Position numbers and translations under genes: made by a program. The notes beneath the pieces were generated by a model. That model was not told the DNA's origin, ran no database searches, and saw nothing but the letters and a program-made list of their open reading frames with translations. From assembly GCA_964629965.1 (NCBI GenBank), contig CAZVRZ010000006.1:13193-77192 (forward strand): a stretch of 64,000 nt of DNA. Direction: 5' to 3'. Of the stretch, positions 42,582 to 51,351 are shown piece after piece (the stretch's first letter is position 1; each line of letters opens with the position of its first letter). Origin of the DNA: CAZVRZ01 sp964629965. GTDB taxonomy: Bacteria > Chloroflexota > Anaerolineae > Anaerolineales > UBA4823.

Positions 42582-42941
42582 TCACTCTGCTTGCCAAGTA
42601 TATTTTTTCAGGTTCACGCGCCCCTGCTCATCGAAAATTACGCCCTCTTGTTCTAACAATTGATGTTGAACCATCGGGCCATTGCCTTTGCGCAAGCTGA
42701 TCTTACCCTGGGCATTGATCACCCTGTGCCAGGGCACATCTTCGGGGCAGGCTGCCATGGCTGCGCCAACCCAGCGCGCTGCAAATACGCGGTAATCTTC
42801 CAGGCTGACTCCGGCTGGCGGTGGGACCAGTTCGGCAAGACGACCATACGTACTGACCTTGCCATAAGGGATACCACGCGCAACATCCCACACTTTTTGG
42901 CTGAACTCACCCATTGCAGACGGTGATAGATACTTTACCAT
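42582..42941 (-). CDS. Alkyltransferase-like protein (ATL), Trp in place of catalytic Cys
   Basis: 119 aa. C-terminal AGT/Ogt fold: VARGIPYGKVSTYGRLAEL, ARWVGAAMAA (helix-turn-helix with base-flipping Arg), and VPWHRVI, where active AGT has PCHRV; Trp71 replaces the acceptor Cys. ATLs bind O6-alkylguanine without repairing it and hand it to nucleotide excision repair. AGAGG precedes the ATG. The promoter contains a GAAC-N4-GTTC box. A UvrA-like gene lies elsewhere in the window. Confidence 0.9.
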   Translation of the reverse strand: MVKYLSPSAMGEFSQKVWDVARGIPYGKVSTYGRLAELVPPPAGVSLEDYRVFAARWVGAAMAACPEDVPWHRVINAQGKISLRKGNGPMVQHQLLEQEGVIFDEQGRVNLKKYTWQAE

Positions 42942-42976
42942 ATTGACCTCTTTTCTTAAAACGGTACGCTAATATG

Positions 42977-43005
42977 ATAATACTAGAACATGCGTTCTGT
43001 GTCAA
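42977..43005 (-). promoter_or_regulatory. SOS-like box within the ATL promoter
   Basis: Minus strand TTGACA (43000-43005), 17-nt spacer, TATTAT (42977-42982). AGAACATGCGTTCT (42985-42998) fills the spacer; it is GAAC-N4-GTTC, the core of the Gram-positive type LexA box. LexA binding there would block the promoter. Confidence 0.7.
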
Positions 43006-43024
43006 GTTGTTTCTTAAGAGCGAT

Positions 43025-43030
43025 TATAAT
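43025..43030 (+). promoter_or_regulatory. -10 box of murJ, possibly leaderless
   Basis: TATAAT ends 7 nt before ATG 43038. No ribosome site and no clear -35; divergent from the ATL promoter. Confidence 0.45.
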
Positions 43031-43037
43031 CATGCAT

Positions 43038-44624
43038 ATGGCTTCTCAATCTGTACGCCAGATCACCCGCTCGACGGGCACGGTGATGTTTGCTTTTCTA
43101 CTCAGCAATCTGATGGGATTGCTGCGCCAGATTTTGATCACCCATGCGTTCGGCACCAGCCCAGAACTGGATGCTTTCAATGCGGCAAACCGCGTAGGCG
43201 AAACCTTGTTTACCCTTATCGCCGGTGGAGCCTTAGGTTCGGCTTTTATTCCGGTTTATACCAGCCTGCTCACGCATGAAAAACGGAGCGAGGCCTGGCG
43301 GCTGGCCTCAGCCATTGCTAATTTGCTGCTGGTGGTGCTGACCATTCTCAGCTTGTTAGCAGCCATTTTTGCGCCTCAGATCGTGCGCTACTTGCTGGCT
43401 TCTGGCTTTGTGGAAAACCCGGCACAAGAAGCTTTGACGATCGAACTGATGCGTCTGATCCTGCCCTCAGCCGTGCTGTTTGGGTTGAGCGGGCTGGTGA
43501 TGGGTATATTAAACTCGCACCAGGTCTTCTTCGTGCCTGCCATTACACCCGCCATGTACCAGTTCGGCCTGATCTTTGGAGTAGTCGCCCTGAAACACAT
43601 TGGAATCCATGGCCTGGCCTGGGGAGTATTGATCGGTGCGACCCTGCACCTGTTGCTTCAAATTCCCAGCCTGTTGAAATTAGGCGGCGTATATTTTCCA
43701 ACGCTGGGTATCAAGCTAGCCAACGTACGCCAGGTGATCCTGCTGATGGGACCGCGCCTGTTGGGGCAGGCAGTTGTGCAGCTCAATTTCTGGGTCAACA
43801 CCAACCTCGCATCCCGACAGGAGCCAGGCAGCGTGACCGGGATCACATTGGGATTTGCTCTGATGATGATGCCGCAGGCAGCCATCGCCCAATCGACCGC
43901 CACTGCCGCCATGCCAACACTATCCAGGCAATATGCGAGCGGCCGCCTGGACGATTTTCGATTATCGCTGGCAACCAGCCTGCGAAACATGCTGCTGCTG
44001 GCTATCCCCGCCAGCCTGGGGCTGGTGGTATTGTGCACTCCCGTAGTGGCTGCATTGTACCAACGCGGCCAATTCACAACCCGCTCCACCGAGCTGGTAG
44101 CGTGGGCGCTGCTGTGGTACGCGGCCGGCCTAGTGGGGCACTGTGTGGTGGAAGTGCTGGCGCGTGCTTTTTACGCAATGCACGATACCAAAACCCCGGT
44201 TTTCGTCGGGGTGGGGGCTATGGGCCTGAACATTCTGTTCAGTTTCATGTTCTCGGCGCTGTTTGAGCAGAGCGGCTGGCTGCCGCTTGGCGGCCTGGCA
44301 TTAGCCAATTCCTTGGCAACTGCCTTAGAGTCGATTGTATTGCTCACGCTGATCCGCTCCAGGCTGGCAGGTTTGCAAGGGCGCACGCTTGCAACGGGCA
44401 CAGGCAAAGCCTTGCTAAGCACGATCATCATGACAGCAGGCCTGATCGGCTGGCTGCGCCTGTCTGCCGCCTGGCCAGATTGGCTGCGCGCCGGAGGAGG
44501 AACTGTTTTGGGCGGCAGCCTGTATGCATTGGGATTGTTTGCACTACGCACACCAGAGCTTTTCAGTCTTTACGAGGCGCTCAAACGCCGAATCCAGGCA
44601 GGCTCAATTCAAAAGAAGCGCTGA
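43038..44624 (+). CDS. murJ: Lipid II flippase MurJ
   Basis: 528 aa, with many membrane helices spread over its length as expected for the 14-helix MviN/MurJ fold. Typical stretches: FLLSNLMGLLRQILITHAFGTSPELDAFNAA at the N-terminus and ARAFYAMHDTKTPV in the middle. Flips the peptidoglycan precursor lipid II across the membrane. The start is 43038 or 43032 (MHMASQ); the promoter spacing favours 43038. Followed after 1 nt by a methyltransferase gene. Confidence 0.9.
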   Translation: MASQSVRQITRSTGTVMFAFLLSNLMGLLRQILITHAFGTSPELDAFNAANRVGETLFTLIAGGALGSAFIPVYTSLLTHEKRSEAWRLASAIANLLLVVLTILSLLAAIFAPQIVRYLLASGFVENPAQEALTIELMRLILPSAVLFGLSGLVMGILNSHQVFFVPAITPAMYQFGLIFGVVALKHIGIHGLAWGVLIGATLHLLLQIPSLLKLGGVYFPTLGIKLANVRQVILLMGPRLLGQAVVQLNFWVNTNLASRQEPGSVTGITLGFALMMMPQAAIAQSTATAAMPTLSRQYASGRLDDFRLSLATSLRNMLLLAIPASLGLVVLCTPVVAALYQRGQFTTRSTELVAWALLWYAAGLVGHCVVEVLARAFYAMHDTKTPVFVGVGAMGLNILFSFMFSALFEQSGWLPLGGLALANSLATALESIVLLTLIRSRLAGLQGRTLATGTGKALLSTIIMTAGLIGWLRLSAAWPDWLRAGGGTVLGGSLYALGLFALRTPELFSLYEALKRRIQAGSIQKKR

Positions 44625-44625
44625 T

Positions 44626-45369
44626 ATGTATCCTCGCCTGTATCACGCCCATCACTGCCGACACATGGAAGACCTGGATTTTTGGCTTTCCCTGGCCAAA
44701 GAGCAGGGGGGCCCTATCCTGGAGATGGGCTGCGGTACGGGGCGCATCTTGGCCGCCCTGGCAAAAGCCGGTTTCCAGACCTTTGGCCTGGATTACGATC
44801 TAGAGATGCTGCGTTTTTTGCAAAATAATTCCCGGCGGAGTACCGATCCCACTCCGATGATCTTGCAGGCCAACATGATCCGTTTTCATCTAAAAAGGCG
44901 ATTCCCGTTGGTGATCCTGCCTTGTAATACCATTAGCCTCTTATCAGCGGAGGAACGGCAACAAACCTTTCAACAGGTGACCCGTCACTTGTCTCAGAAC
45001 GGTCTCTTTGCCACCAGCCTACCCAACCCGGCGATGCTGGCTACACAGCCGCGCCGCGGCGCCGAAGAGGTGGAGGAGATCTTCGATCATCCAGTAGATG
45101 GGAACCCTGTGCAGGTCAGCAGCGCCTGGAAATGCTCTTCCCGGCATTTTACGTTGACCTGGCATTACGATCACCTGCTGCCCGATGGCCAGGTAAACCG
45201 GCTGAGCAGGCATGCTCAACATTCGCTGGAGGGCATTGAGAGCTATCGGGCAGATCTAGAGGCCGCTGGAATGACAATGCACGCTGTTTTCGGTGATTTT
45301 GACCGCTCGGCTTATACCGAAGAGTCGCCTTACCTGATCCTGATGGCAGAATTAGGAAGTAAAAACTAA
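44626..45369 (+). CDS. SAM-dependent methyltransferase
   Basis: 247 aa class I methyltransferase: motif I ILEMGCGTGRIL, motif II region FGLDYDLEML, motif III-like PLVILPCNTISLL. Substrate not recognised. Starts 1 nt after the murJ stop with AAGAAG upstream, so it is probably translationally coupled, but a cell-wall role is only inferred. Confidence 0.8.
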   Translation: MYPRLYHAHHCRHMEDLDFWLSLAKEQGGPILEMGCGTGRILAALAKAGFQTFGLDYDLEMLRFLQNNSRRSTDPTPMILQANMIRFHLKRRFPLVILPCNTISLLSAEERQQTFQQVTRHLSQNGLFATSLPNPAMLATQPRRGAEEVEEIFDHPVDGNPVQVSSAWKCSSRHFTLTWHYDHLLPDGQVNRLSRHAQHSLEGIESYRADLEAAGMTMHAVFGDFDRSAYTEESPYLILMAELGSKN

Positions 45370-45493
45370 GGCCGGCCCAAAGTTCGGCAAGAGTTTATCA
45401 ATAAAATCCCCCCGGTTCTTACCAATGTTTATATATTTCTAACAAAATGCTTGTGTTCCTCTGATATTGGCAGGGTAAGATAAGAGCATCAAG

Positions 45494-45511
45494 AAGATAA
45501 AACCTTATCTT
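45494..45511 (+). promoter_or_regulatory. Inverted repeat in the hsp20 leader
   Basis: AAGATAA-AACC-TTATCTT, perfect 7-bp arms, about 28 nt before ATG 45540. Could be an operator or an RNA hairpin; it does not cover the AGAAGGAG ribosome site. Confidence 0.4.
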
Positions 45512-45539
45512 TAACCATAATGATCAGAAGGAGCTTATT

Positions 45540-45968
45540 ATGACTTTCTACATTAACCCTTATCGCCGTATAGCAGGTTTACGCCGCGAAATGGATCGCA
45601 TGATCGATGAAACCTTGACCGAAAGCACCAATAACGAACGAGAAATGGTGCTGGCTGTGGATGTGCAGGCCAACGATGAAACTTACCAGATCAATGCCCT
45701 CATCCCTGGCCTGGATGCAGAAGGTGTGGAGATCGAAATCCTGAATAACACCGTGACGATTCGCGGGGAATTCAAATCTCACGCAAATGAAGAATTGAAG
45801 TACCTGCTGAGCGAGTTGCCCACCGGCAATTTCAGCCGGGTTATCACTCTGCCAACCACTCTAGATACCAGCAAAGCCGAAGCTCACGCTAAGAATGGTT
45901 TGCTGACCTTAACTATTCCCAAGGCCGAAGCGCATCGCCCGAAAACCATCCATATCAAGAGCGAATAA
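45540..45968 (+). CDS. Small heat-shock protein, Hsp20 family
   Basis: 142 aa. Short N-terminal arm (YINPYRRIAGLRREMDRMID), alpha-crystallin domain (about 38-128: YQINALIPGLDAEGVEIEI, NTVTIRGEF, SRVITLPTTLD, AHAKNGLLTLTIPKAE) and terminal IHI motif for oligomer contacts. ATP-independent chaperone holding unfolded proteins. AGAAGGAG upstream; strong terminator after the stop. Confidence 0.92.
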   Translation: MTFYINPYRRIAGLRREMDRMIDETLTESTNNEREMVLAVDVQANDETYQINALIPGLDAEGVEIEILNNTVTIRGEFKSHANEELKYLLSELPTGNFSRVITLPTTLDTSKAEAHAKNGLLTLTIPKAEAHRPKTIHIKSE

Positions 45969-45973
45969 CCTAC

Positions 45974-46004
45974 AAAAAAACGGGACCGATTGGTCCCGTT
46001 TTTT
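45974..46004. terminator. Bidirectional terminator, hsp20 and ppgK
   Basis: CGGGACC (45981-45987), GATT loop, GGTCCCG (45992-45998), with seven A before and seven T after, serving both convergent genes. Confidence 0.88.
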
Positions 46005-46738
46005 TATTTACTCTCCACAGACAAGGCAGCGCCAACGATGCCGGCCTCGTTCAAGAATTGCGCCGGGACGACTTCGGCTTGTGTGGTTAGGAAGGGAGCA
46101 AAGTTTTCCAGTTTCTTCACTGCTCCGCCACCCAGGATGATCAGGTCAGGCCAAACCAGCTTTTCAAGCGAAGTCAGAAATTTATTAAAATGCTTTCCCC
46201 AGGTTTTCCAAGACATCTGATCGCGCTTACGAGCCGCGTCCGAGGCCATCACTTCGGCATCCTGGCCATCGATTTCGATATGTCCTAGCTCAGAGTTGGG
46301 CACCAGGTATCCATTGGTAAAGATCGCCGTGCCTAAGCCGGTGCCAATAGTGACAAGAAGCACCACGCCCAAGCGCCCCTTGCCGGCGCCAAACGCCATT
46401 TCCGCCAGCCCAGCCACATCGGCATCATTTAACACCCGGGTTGGACAGCCGGTTTCCCTGGAAAACAATTCATTGGCGTTAACTCCTAACCAGCTTTTGT
46501 GGATGTTGGCAGCAGAATAGGCCACGCCATTGCGTAAAACAGCCGGGAAACCACATCCGACCGGGCCTTGCCAATCAAAGTGCTTTACAACTTCAGCCAC
46601 GGTTTTTGCTATGGGATTCGGCTTGCCAGAGGAAGGCGTTTCCAGTCGAAAACGCTCGGCTAACAAGATACCCTTCTCAATATCTACCGGTGCGCCTTTG
46701 ATGCCAGTACCGCCGATGTCAATTCCTAACACCTGCAT
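46004..46738 (-). CDS. ppgK: Polyphosphate glucokinase
   Basis: 244 aa ROK-family sugar kinase. Phosphate-binding DIGGTGIKG near the N-terminus, LNDADVAGLAE (catalytic Asp), VTIGTGLGTAIF, and the polyphosphate-glucokinase pattern RKRDQMSWKTWGKHFNKFL followed by WPDLIILGGG. Phosphorylates glucose with polyphosphate (often also ATP). The usual ROK zinc-finger Cys motif is absent, as in this subfamily. Follows the PilZ gene by 12 nt. Confidence 0.9.
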   Translation of the reverse strand: MQVLGIDIGGTGIKGAPVDIEKGILLAERFRLETPSSGKPNPIAKTVAEVVKHFDWQGPVGCGFPAVLRNGVAYSAANIHKSWLGVNANELFSRETGCPTRVLNDADVAGLAEMAFGAGKGRLGVVLLVTIGTGLGTAIFTNGYLVPNSELGHIEIDGQDAEVMASDAARKRDQMSWKTWGKHFNKFLTSLEKLVWPDLIILGGGAVKKLENFAPFLTTQAEVVPAQFLNEAGIVGAALSVESK

Positions 46739-46750
46739 AGAAATTCTCCC

Positions 46751-47434
46751 TTACCTGGTTTGTTGGATTTGCTGATGCTTGTGCTGCACTTCCGCCATAA
46801 TATCCGCCCGGCGGCGCATGATGTAGCGAACAATCATCGCTTTCTCTGGGACGGTTCCAAGAAACTCGATCGATAAGCGATAGGTGACAGACGATCTGGC
46901 AATATTGCGAATACGGCCAGCCATTTCAAAGTCGGCGCCTTCGGGAATATTCAGATTCAAGAGAACCTGCTGTCCGGCCATAAAGATCTCCGCTTCAGCG
47001 GCGGCAATGCGCACTCCCACTCCGCGAATAGAAACGTCTGCCAACTGACCCTCTACCTGGCTGCCAGGGATAGAGACGATCACCTTCAGCGGGTACTCCG
47101 GCTCGACGCGCAGCTCGCGGCGGTTGGCGTGTTTTGAACCGGCATAGAGAAAATCACCCAACTCGAAGCGCATCGCAGCCAGGTCAAAGGAGAGAATCTT
47201 GGCTTCGAAGGGTTCTAATAACCCATCGCTCAGCACCAAGGCAATCTTATCACGCTGAAGCGTTACGAATTCCGGCGGCTGGACGATAAAAAAGGCCGAT
47301 TCACCTTCCGCCTTTTCCAAGGTGGCCCGGCTCACAAACGGTACGCCCTTATAGACACTCAACAATGAGAAATCGCGATGACCTTCTACGAGAACTGCCT
47401 TTAGATCAACACTGATCTGCCCCTTCGTCTCCAT
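46751..47434 (-). CDS. PilZ-domain protein, larger type
   Basis: 227 aa. The N-terminal half (about 1-110) is a beta-rich domain reminiscent of YcgR-N. The C-terminal PilZ domain has RRELRVE near 118 and DVSIRGVGV near 147, matching the RxxxR and DxSxxG c-di-GMP contacts. In YcgR-type proteins such a pair tunes motility or exopolysaccharide; no flagellar genes are nearby. Upstream of ppgK with a 12-nt gap, probably co-transcribed. Confidence 0.72.
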   Translation of the reverse strand: METKGQISVDLKAVLVEGHRDFSLLSVYKGVPFVSRATLEKAEGESAFFIVQPPEFVTLQRDKIALVLSDGLLEPFEAKILSFDLAAMRFELGDFLYAGSKHANRRELRVEPEYPLKVIVSIPGSQVEGQLADVSIRGVGVRIAAAEAEIFMAGQQVLLNLNIPEGADFEMAGRIRNIARSSVTYRLSIEFLGTVPEKAMIVRYIMRRRADIMAEVQHKHQQIQQTR

Positions 47435-47634
47435 AGTGTTTTCTCCTGATCATATGAGTAATTCGCCGGATATATCTTAATAACAGTATGAAACACGGCT
47501 CATTACAAGAGCAAACCGCTATTTTTGCCACGAACACATTCAACAAAATCCTCATAGCAGTTCGCTTACATCACGGTACGAGAAAATTATACACTAAACC
47601 ATCTCAAAATGATGGTTGTTTATCGTAGCTTTCG

Positions 47635-47663
47635 TTGACTGCAATTCGAATTTATGGCATAAT
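47635..47663 (+). promoter_or_regulatory. Promoter of the ileS T-box transcript
   Basis: TTGACT (47635-47640), 17-nt spacer, CATAAT (47658-47663), followed within about 25 nt by T-box stem I. Confidence 0.7.
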
Positions 47664-47669
47664 CCAAGT

Positions 47670-47970
47670 AAGCTAAATAAGGCAATGATGGAAACGAGTA
47701 AGCCTGGCAAGCCTGTCAGCGAACCCGGGATGGTGTGAGCCGGGACTGGCCCACAGGCTGAAAATCCTTCCGAAGCTGTGATCTGAACGCAAACAGTTTG
47801 CCAGTAAGAAAACCGGGGGCACTTCCCGTTATCATAGCAGGCGATGAGCGCCAGCGAATAATGCTGGAAGTTGTTCGCCGTTAGAGCGCCCACGCAAGTG
47901 GGAATCGGGGTGGTACCGCGGGTGTGCACATTGACTCTCGCCCCTGATCGGGACGGGAGTTTTTTGTTTG
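47670..47970 (+). ncRNA. T-box riboswitch (isoleucine) upstream of ileS
   Basis: Stem I: GGAA (47690-47693) pairs with TTCC (47768-47771) and GCCTG with CAGGC (47754-47758), leaving an internal loop with AGTA on one side and GAAAATC on the other; the specifier is ATC (47764-47766), an Ile codon. The T-box core GGTGGTACCGCG lies at 47909-47920; its TGGT bulge matches the ACCA end of tRNA-Ile. A terminator follows. Uncharged tRNA-Ile should stabilise the antiterminator and allow ileS transcription. Confidence 0.92.
47934..47965 (+). terminator. T-box terminator
   Basis: ACTCTCGCCCC (47934-47944), 5-nt loop, GGGACGGGAGT (47950-47960), one mismatch and one G-T pair, then a run of T. Confidence 0.85.
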
Positions 47971-47981
47971 CAGGAGGCAGT

Positions 47982-50900
47982 ATGTTCAAGCAGGTATCTA
48001 GCAAATTCAACATAAACTTGATCGAGGAAGACGCGCAGCGCTATTGGAAGCTGCACCGTATCTTTGAGAAAACCGAACTGCAACGCCGCGGTGGTCCGGA
48101 GTATGTGTTTTATGAGGGACCGCCCACCGCCAATGGTCGACCGGGGGTACATCACGTACTGGCACGGGTTTTCAAAGACCTTTTCCCGCGTTACAAGACG
48201 ATGTGCGGTTTTCACATCAGCCGGCGCGGCGGTTGGGATACTCATGGCTTGCCGGTCGAACTGGAGGTCGAGAAACGCCTGGGGTTCACCCGCAAGAGCC
48301 AGATCGAAGAATATGGCATTGCCGAGTTCAACGCCTTATGCCGCCAATCAGCCTTCGATTACATCACGGAATGGGAAAAACTGACCGAACGCATTGCCTA
48401 TTGGGTGAATCTTGAAACGGCTTACGTCACCTATGCGAATGAGTATATTGAATCGATCTGGTGGATATTAAAGAATTTCTGGGATCGCGGCTTGCTCTAT
48501 CAAGGTTACAAAGTGGTGCCTTACTGCCCGCGCTGCGGCACGCCGCTTTCGGATCACGAAGTAGCCCTGGGATATGAACAAGCCGAAGATCCTTCTGTTT
48601 TCGTACGCCTGCCCCTGGTGGAGGACTCCGGCACTTCGCTGTTGATCTGGACGACAACACCCTGGACGCTGCCAGGGAACGTGGCAGTGGCCGCGCACCC
48701 CGATGTGGATTACGTCATCGTTGAGCGCGATGTGCCCGAAGGTGGCACAGAGCGCCTGATCGTGGCACTGCCGCTGTTGGACAAGGTTTTTGGCGATGAG
48801 CAGGCCCGCCAGCAGGCAAACTTGCGCGTTCATGAGACGTTCAAAGGAAAGAAGCTAAAGGGGCTGCGCTACCAGCCGTTGTTCACTTTCCTGACCCCTG
48901 ACAAGCCGGCTTATTACGTGGTACTGGGGGATTTTGTAACTACGGAAGACGGTACGGGCCTGGTACACATGGCACCTGCTTTTGGAGCGGAGGATATGCA
49001 GGCAGCGCTGGAATTCGACCTGCCGGTGTTGATGACGGTAGCAGAAGACGGGACCTTTATCCCCGAAGTGCGCCCCTGGCGCGGCAGATTCGTCAAAGAT
49101 GCCGACCCGCTGATCATCCAGGACCTGGAAGGGCGCGGCTTGCTCTACCGGTCTGAGCGCTACACACATACTTATCCATTCTGCTGGCGCTGTGCGACGC
49201 CGCTGCTATATTATGCCCGCGGTGCATGGTATCTGCGCACTACACAATTCAAAGAGCGCCTGGTAGAGCTTAACCAACAGATCAATTGGTATCCGGAACA
49301 TATCCGCTCGGGCCGGTTCGGCAATTGGTTGGAAAACAACGTGGATTGGACGCTGGGACGTGAGCGCTATTGGGGCACTCCACTGCCTATTTGGGAATGT
49401 CCCGATTGCCATCAACAAGTGTGCGTGAGTTCGCGCGCCGAGCTATCTGAGTTGGCCGGGCGCGATCTCGCAGACCTGGATCTGCACCGTCCCTACGTGG
49501 ACCAGGTGCAACTGCCCTGCCCCGAATGCCGGCGCCCTATGCAGCGTATCCCAGAACTGCTGGACGTTTGGTTCGATTCGGGCGCCATGCCGGTGGCGCA
49601 GTGGCACTACCCCTTTGAAAATAAAAAGGAATTTGAGGAGCAACACCCGGCGGATTTTATCTGTGAAGCGGTGGATCAAACGCGCGGCTGGTTCTACTCG
49701 CTGCATGCCATTAGCACGCTGCTGTTTGACAGCGAGTGTTTCCGGAATGTGGTTTGCTTGGGATTGATCTTGGATGTACAGGGGCAAAAAATGTCTAAAT
49801 CACGCGGCAACATCGTCAATCCATGGGACGTGATCCACGAACACGGGGCAGATGCTTTGCGCTGGTACCTGTACACCGTCAGCCCTCCCGGACAGGAACG
49901 GCGTTTTTCTATTGACCTGGTCGGCGAGGTGGTGCGCAACTTCACGCTGACGTTATGGAATGTGTACGCTTTCTTTGTCACCTATGCCAACCTGGATGGC
50001 TGGCGGCCCGAAGCTGCCTTGGAGGCCGGAGAACCCGCCTACAGCCCACTCGATCGCTGGCTGCGCTCGGAGCTGCACACCCTGGTGTGCGAAGTGACCA
50101 AGGCCTTCGAGCAGTATGATGTGACCGGCGCAACCCGCCCAATCCAGGGCTTTGTCGACATACTTTCGAAATGGTACCTACGCCGCTCGCGCCGCCGTTT
50201 CTGGAAGAGCGAAGCCGATGCAGATAAATTAGCAGCCTATGCCACGCTATACGAGGCATTGGTGACACTGAGCAAGTTATTAGCGCCGAGTATGCCCATG
50301 CTAGCCGAAGAACTTTATCAAAACCTGGTCATCTCAGGTACGGCGGCTGGTGGAGAGGTGCGCCTAGATCTAGCCGAATCGGTACATCTATCGGCTTGGC
50401 CGAAATACGATCCAGCCGTGATCGATGAAACACTTAACCGGGAGATGCGCCTGGTGATGAAACTGGCATCCCTGGGACATGCCGTGCGCAACCAGGCAGC
50501 TATCAAGGTACGCCAACCGCTGGCCCAGGCAGCTTTCTCTGTAAGCAATCGAGACGAGGCTCGGGTATTGGAAAAATATACGGATTTGCTGATGGACGAG
50601 TTGAATGTGAAGCAGGTGCGCGTCTTGGGTTCGGTTGGAGAAGTCGTTTCATACACACTCAAGCCGCTGCCCAAGCAGCTTGGGCAGAAATACAAAGCGC
50701 AATTTCCAAAGATTGCCGAGGCCATACAGCACTTACCTGCCGAAGGAGCGGCCCAGCAACTGCTGGCAGGCAAGAGCATACAGGTGGATGTAGACGGCGT
50801 CCTGTTGGATATTCAACCGGATGAAGTAGACGTGCACGCCGAAGCGCAGAGCGGGCTGGTCGTCAACTCTGAGGGAGCTTACCTGGCGGCTTTATCAACA

Positions 50901-51191
50901 GAACTAACACCCGAATTGATCTCAGAAGGGTTGGCGCGCGAGTTTGTCCGGCGCGTGCAGGATTTCCGCAAGCAGTCTGGCCTGGAAATAGCCGATCGGA
51001 TCCATCTATATACACAGTCTTCACCCCGGCTCAGCCAGGCGCTGCGAATCCATCGCGATTACATCATGGGCGAGACCCTGGCAACCCAAATGCAAGAGGG
51101 CGGGTATGCCACGTCGCAAGCGGGAATGAGCACCGGGTTGGAATTCGACAACGAGTCAGTGGAGGTCACGCTGATCAAAGTAACCGGGTAA
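47982..51191 (+). CDS. ileS: Isoleucyl-tRNA synthetase
   Basis: 1069 aa class I synthetase. HIGH-type motif as GVHHVLAR in PPTANGRPGVHHVLARVFKD; editing-domain stretch TTTPWTLPGN; KMSKSRGN near residue 600; zinc-type Cys pairs (CPRCGTP, CPDCHQ, CPECRRPM). The length and C-terminal layout match the larger IleS type, often seen with mupirocin tolerance. ATG 47982 has AGGAGG at 47972-47977. Controlled by the T-box directly upstream. Confidence 0.96.
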   Translation: MFKQVSSKFNINLIEEDAQRYWKLHRIFEKTELQRRGGPEYVFYEGPPTANGRPGVHHVLARVFKDLFPRYKTMCGFHISRRGGWDTHGLPVELEVEKRLGFTRKSQIEEYGIAEFNALCRQSAFDYITEWEKLTERIAYWVNLETAYVTYANEYIESIWWILKNFWDRGLLYQGYKVVPYCPRCGTPLSDHEVALGYEQAEDPSVFVRLPLVEDSGTSLLIWTTTPWTLPGNVAVAAHPDVDYVIVERDVPEGGTERLIVALPLLDKVFGDEQARQQANLRVHETFKGKKLKGLRYQPLFTFLTPDKPAYYVVLGDFVTTEDGTGLVHMAPAFGAEDMQAALEFDLPVLMTVAEDGTFIPEVRPWRGRFVKDADPLIIQDLEGRGLLYRSERYTHTYPFCWRCATPLLYYARGAWYLRTTQFKERLVELNQQINWYPEHIRSGRFGNWLENNVDWTLGRERYWGTPLPIWECPDCHQQVCVSSRAELSELAGRDLADLDLHRPYVDQVQLPCPECRRPMQRIPELLDVWFDSGAMPVAQWHYPFENKKEFEEQHPADFICEAVDQTRGWFYSLHAISTLLFDSECFRNVVCLGLILDVQGQKMSKSRGNIVNPWDVIHEHGADALRWYLYTVSPPGQERRFSIDLVGEVVRNFTLTLWNVYAFFVTYANLDGWRPEAALEAGEPAYSPLDRWLRSELHTLVCEVTKAFEQYDVTGATRPIQGFVDILSKWYLRRSRRRFWKSEADADKLAAYATLYEALVTLSKLLAPSMPMLAEELYQNLVISGTAAGGEVRLDLAESVHLSAWPKYDPAVIDETLNREMRLVMKLASLGHAVRNQAAIKVRQPLAQAAFSVSNRDEARVLEKYTDLLMDELNVKQVRVLGSVGEVVSYTLKPLPKQLGQKYKAQFPKIAEAIQHLPAEGAAQQLLAGKSIQVDVDGVLLDIQPDEVDVHAEAQSGLVVNSEGAYLAALSTELTPELISEGLAREFVRRVQDFRKQSGLEIADRIHLYTQSSPRLSQALRIHRDYIMGETLATQMQEGGYATSQAGMSTGLEFDNESVEVTLIKVTG

Positions 51192-51222
51192 AAAACGGTT
51201 ATCACGTAGATCAAAACCCTGC

Positions 51223-51251
51223 TTGACGCGATTTAGGGATTGTGCTAGTAT
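51223..51251 (+). promoter_or_regulatory. Promoter of the LysM lipoprotein gene
   Basis: TTGACG (51223-51228), 17-nt spacer, TAGTAT (51246-51251); a leader of about 95 nt with GC-rich arms follows. Confidence 0.65.
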
Positions 51252-51351
51252 CATAAGCAATATATACACACGCGTCTTTCAGGCGCCTGTTGTGACCCAG
51301 CCCGGTTGTTCACCAACCAGGCGGGCAGTTTTCGAAACGAGGAGAAAGAAA

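Noticed and set aside
51258..51351. Riboswitch in the LysM lipoprotein leader
   Set aside because: Only short GC-rich arms are seen; no known aptamer signature or alternative terminator.
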